64,000 bases of DNA from Rivularia sp034931125 (GTDB lineage: Bacteria > Cyanobacteriota > Cyanobacteriia > Cyanobacteriales > Nostocaceae), in contig NZ_JAYGHM010000026.1 of assembly GCF_034931125.1 (NCBI RefSeq), forward strand, positions 1 through 64,000, in the 5' to 3' direction. The position numbers were made by a program, and so were the translations under genes. Below, piece by piece: positions 61,515 to 64,000 of the stretch. Every line of letters starts with the position of its first letter. Within the stretch, counting starts at the first letter, position 1. The notes under the pieces are model-generated. The model saw nothing but the letters and a program-made list of their open reading frames with translations. It was not told the DNA's origin and searched no databases.

Positions 61515-63020
61515 CAGCCCTCTCAATATTGACAAATAGTACGTGATGTGGGTTTTTTAAGAAGGTAGAACGCTCAACAGCATTTAAACGCTTATGCTAT
61601 CTCCGTTATTTGATGCTTTTGTAGAGGCAAGCCCAGTCAGTGTAATGATGCGAGTTTTAATGGAACGCATTTTTAACTCCGAGCGAATGAATCATTTGTT
61701 CAAGACTTACAGCGATCGCCAATACGAACAAGAGTTATTGTTTTCGACGACTGTGGATTTGATGAGTGTGGTGGTGTGCGGGATGTACCCATCAGTTCAT
61801 GCAGCCTATCAAAAAAAAGCAGTGGAGATAAGCGTGAGCGCCACGGCATTGTACAACAAACTACAACGGGTTGAACTGCCCGTAAGTCGGGCATTATTAC
61901 GTGAAACAGCATCCGACCTCCAGGAATTGCTCGCTCATTTGAATGTGGAAAGCCCTAGTTGTTTAGGAAAACAATATCCCATAAGAATCGTAGATGGCAG
62001 TTGTTTAGCTCTTAGCGAGCGTCGATTAAAAGCTTTACGTGGGAATGGAGCCAGACCATTACCCGGAAAAACAATTGCCATCCTAGACCCACAGACAAAA
62101 CTGGTAGTTGATGTTATTCCCTGTGAAGATGGTCATGCCCAAGAACGCTCTTTATTTGGTCAAGTTTTAGCACAAGTGCTACCACAGCAGGTATGGATTG
62201 CAGACCGTAACTTCTGTACCTCTGGATTTCTACATAGCATTATTCAACAATCAGCATTTTTTGTGATTCGTCAACACGGAAACTTAGGATATACCCCCAC
62301 AGGGGAATTACAGGAAATCGGATTATGTGAAACAGGAATCGTGTTTGAACAACTTGTTGAAATTGCTTATGAGGGAGGAAGTTTTCAGTGTCGCCGTATT
62401 GTAGTCAAGTTGACTCGTCCCACCCGCGATCAAGAGTGTGAAATGACGATTTTAACCAACTTACCACCAACAGATGCTTCTTCTATTTTGGTGGCAGAAC
62501 TTTATCGAGGGCGATGGAGTGTAGAAACTTTATTCCAAACCGTGACCCAAAACTTTCATGGGGAAATTGAAACCTTAGCTTATCCCAAAGCTGCCTTATT
62601 TTCATACTGCATGGCTCTATCAGCATACAACCTTTTAGCAACACTTAAAGCAGTCCTCGGAAGCGTACATGGAGTGAACAAAATCCAAGCAGGGCTATCA
62701 GATTTTTATCTAGTGGATGATATTCATGGCATTTATCGGGGAATGATGATTGCGATTCCTCCGCTTCATTGGCAATGCTTTGAGAATTGTACGCTCAGTC
62801 ACTTGGTGGACACTCTTGAGTATCTAGCAACCAAAATACATCTCAAATCATTTCGCAAGCATCCTAGAAATCCCAAAAAGAAGCAACCACCACCGATGGT
62901 TGATAGAAAACACCCTCACTGTTCTACGAAACGAAAGTTAAAGCAATACAAAGCAAATCAAGATTTTATCCCGTGACTCATAACCACAATATGTGTTTTT
63001 TGTCAATATTGAGAGGGCTG
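61515..63020 (+). mobile_element. IS4-family insertion sequence
   Basis: Terminal inverted repeats: left cagccctctcaatattgaca (from 61515), right its exact complement ending 63020. One transposase gene inside. Length 1506 bp if the CAG/CTG pairs belong to the ends. Flanks (aaacgtaactc and ctttgttgaa) show no target duplication, and the two sides are unrelated genes, so a rearrangement or a scaffold join has occurred. Confidence 0.8.
61594..62976 (+). CDS. IS4-family transposase
   Basis: 460 residues, intact. DDE residues recognised in IRIVDGSCLALSERR, VWIADRNFCTSGF and the YREK-like LYRGRWSVETLFQTV. N-terminal DNA-binding region and basic C-terminus (KHPRNPKKKQPPP). Complete inverted repeats suggest that the element may be mobile. 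Confidence 0.92.
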   Translation: MLSPLFDAFVEASPVSVMMRVLMERIFNSERMNHLFKTYSDRQYEQELLFSTTVDLMSVVVCGMYPSVHAAYQKKAVEISVSATALYNKLQRVELPVSRALLRETASDLQELLAHLNVESPSCLGKQYPIRIVDGSCLALSERRLKALRGNGARPLPGKTIAILDPQTKLVVDVIPCEDGHAQERSLFGQVLAQVLPQQVWIADRNFCTSGFLHSIIQQSAFFVIRQHGNLGYTPTGELQEIGLCETGIVFEQLVEIAYEGGSFQCRRIVVKLTRPTRDQECEMTILTNLPPTDASSILVAELYRGRWSVETLFQTVTQNFHGEIETLAYPKAALFSYCMALSAYNLLATLKAVLGSVHGVNKIQAGLSDFYLVDDIHGIYRGMMIAIPPLHWQCFENCTLSHLVDTLEYLATKIHLKSFRKHPRNPKKKQPPPMVDRKHPHCSTKRKLKQYKANQDFIP

Positions 63021-63925
63021 CTTTGTTGAAAGAGAAAATTGATAAAGCGCGGAATTTAAGAACGCAAATTCAAGCGAATGATAACCGCAGAGATGCTGAT
63101 TACGATCAAAAACGTTTGCGTCTGCTTGATGTTGAACAAGAATTACGGGAAGCTCGGTTAACTGGTGATGTGAAAATTGCGGCGTTTTTTGCGGGGAGTA
63201 ATAAGAAGGAACGAGAGGAGAAAGAAAAGGAGTTTGCAGAATTAGTTAGAAAATGGCGATATGAAACATCGGATGTAGAGACGTTAAATTTAACTTCTGT
63301 AAAACGGATTTCTCAAAAACTACGTCGCAGCAATCAATGTATTATTCCCTTTAACTGGGATATTGAATATCCAGAGGTATTTGATGTTGGGAAATCTGGG
63401 TTTGATGCTATTGTCGGAAATCCGCCGTTTGCAGGGAAGAATACCACAATTAATGCTAATGCACCCGGTTATCTGGATTGGTTAAAAGAAGTTTTCCCAG
63501 AATCCCACGGTAATTCGGATTTAGTAGCGTTTTTCTTTCGTCGTGCTTTTGATTTATTGCGTCAAGGTGGAGCATTTGGGTTAATTGCTACTAATACCAT
63601 TGCTCAAGGTGATACTCGTAGCACTGGTTTGAGGTGGATTTGTCAGCATGGGGGAACGATTTATCATGCTCAAAAGCGGATGAAATGGGTTGGACAAGCT
63701 GCGGTTGTTGTCAGCGTTGTGAATGTATTGAAGGGAATTTATCAAAAAACAAAGCTATTAGATGGAAGGGAAGTTGATTTAATTTCCGCTTTTCTATTTC
63801 ATGCTGGGGGAAATGAAAATCCAAAGGTGCTTTTAGCGAATGCGAATAAAAGTTTTCAAGGAAGCATTGTTTTGGGAATAGACATCTCCGAAAATAACCA
63901 AAGTCTTACTATCACTACTTTCTAA
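63021..63925 (+). pseudogene. Adenine-specific DNA methyltransferase, internal fragment
   Basis: About 300 codons from the IS end to TAA 63925. Contains the N6-adenine methylase motif IV in FDAIVGNPPFAGKNTTINA, motif-like LLRQGGAFGLIATNTIAQGDTR, and PFNWDIEYPEVFD upstream, as in large Eco57I-like or PglX/DISARM-type methylases. Motif I (SAM binding) and the N-terminal hundreds of residues are absent because of the IS; the C-terminus ends at a palindromic element (63929). A broken defence or restriction gene. Confidence 0.75.
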
Positions 63926-63928
63926 ATT

Positions 63929-63968
63929 GCGATACACCCGAAGGGTGTCGGCTTCGCCTATCGCCAAA
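63929..63968. repeat. GCGATA...TATCGC palindromic element at right edge
   Basis: gcgatacacccgaagggtgt followed by cggcttcgcctatcgcc: outer arms GCGATA/TATCGC, two inner hairpins. Nearly identical to 56209-56245. The methylase frame ends at its left border. Confidence 0.65.
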
Positions 63969-64000
63969 CTGCAAAGGTCGCTAATGTATACGTAAAATTA

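Noticed and set aside
1..64000. CRISPR arrays, rRNA, tRNA genes, replication origin
   Set aside because: I saw no regularly spaced identical repeats, no rRNA sequence, no convincing cloverleaf and no DnaA-box cluster by eye.

Overview
The window looks like chromosome (possibly with plasmid-derived segments) of a filamentous, probably heterocyst-forming cyanobacterium. Support: frequent GCGATCGC-type HIP1 octamers, Nostoc-like cgcagag intergenic repeats, ISKra4/IS4/group II intron debris, Uma2-family nucleases, and gene families typical of Nostocales. The species cannot be named from the sequence alone. A run of 115 N (26691-26805) marks an assembly gap.

Layout. (1) 1-6.5 kb: two tandem filamentous-haemagglutinin-type adhesins on the minus strand, the downstream one cut by the window edge, with almost identical 5' ends. 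(2) 6.7-21.5 kb, plus strand: a specialised-metabolite cluster fed by tyrosine. It holds DAHP synthase, a predicted tyrosine ammonia-lyase, a 4-coumarate:CoA-ligase-like enzyme, a ThDP enzyme, a KAS III-like enzyme lacking the catalytic His, a COQ4 homologue, two paralogous secreted proteins, chorismate mutase-prephenate dehydrogenase, and a heterodimeric ABC exporter. The set resembles, from memory, the core of the cyanobacterin/furanolide pathway. (3) 21.5-25.2 kb, minus strand: a MacAB/DevBCA-like tripartite exporter that converges on the cluster. (4) 25.2-33.7 kb: debris and accessory genes: pentapeptide and caspase-associated fragments, nested group II introns, a small HTH operon broken by an intron, Uma2 and HNH nucleases, an XRE regulator.

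(5) 33.9-56.1 kb: an envelope/stress island. It encodes a DUF389 protein, two PF04020 membrane proteins, lipoprotein Mn/Fe-SOD, a ferric-reductase-like flavocytochrome, a FAS1 lipoprotein, an outer-membrane barrel, a GH63-like glucosidase, an OmpR-type two-component system, rhomboid, a glycine-zipper stress protein and a P-type ATPase. Eight promoters in this stretch carry the same 11-bp-phased direct repeat (TCAC-N7-TCACATTT), which suggests a local regulon, probably of the encoded response regulator or a relative. (6) 56-64 kb: a mobile-element graveyard and plasmid-like genes: an ISKra4 transposase split twice by about 55-bp palindromic inserts, a coiled-coil plasmid-type gene split by another palindrome, a ribbon-helix-helix protein, a caspase-fold gene cut by a group II intron that is in turn cut by an IS4-family element, and a truncated DNA methyltransferase.

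Working model for the cluster: DAHP synthase and CM-TyrA raise tyrosine supply; the ammonia-lyase gives p-coumarate; the ligase gives p-coumaroyl-CoA; the ThDP and KAS III-like enzymes join it to a second keto-acid-derived unit; the COQ4-like protein may oxidise or decarboxylate a ring; the ABC pair exports the product. The steps after p-coumaroyl-CoA are inference.
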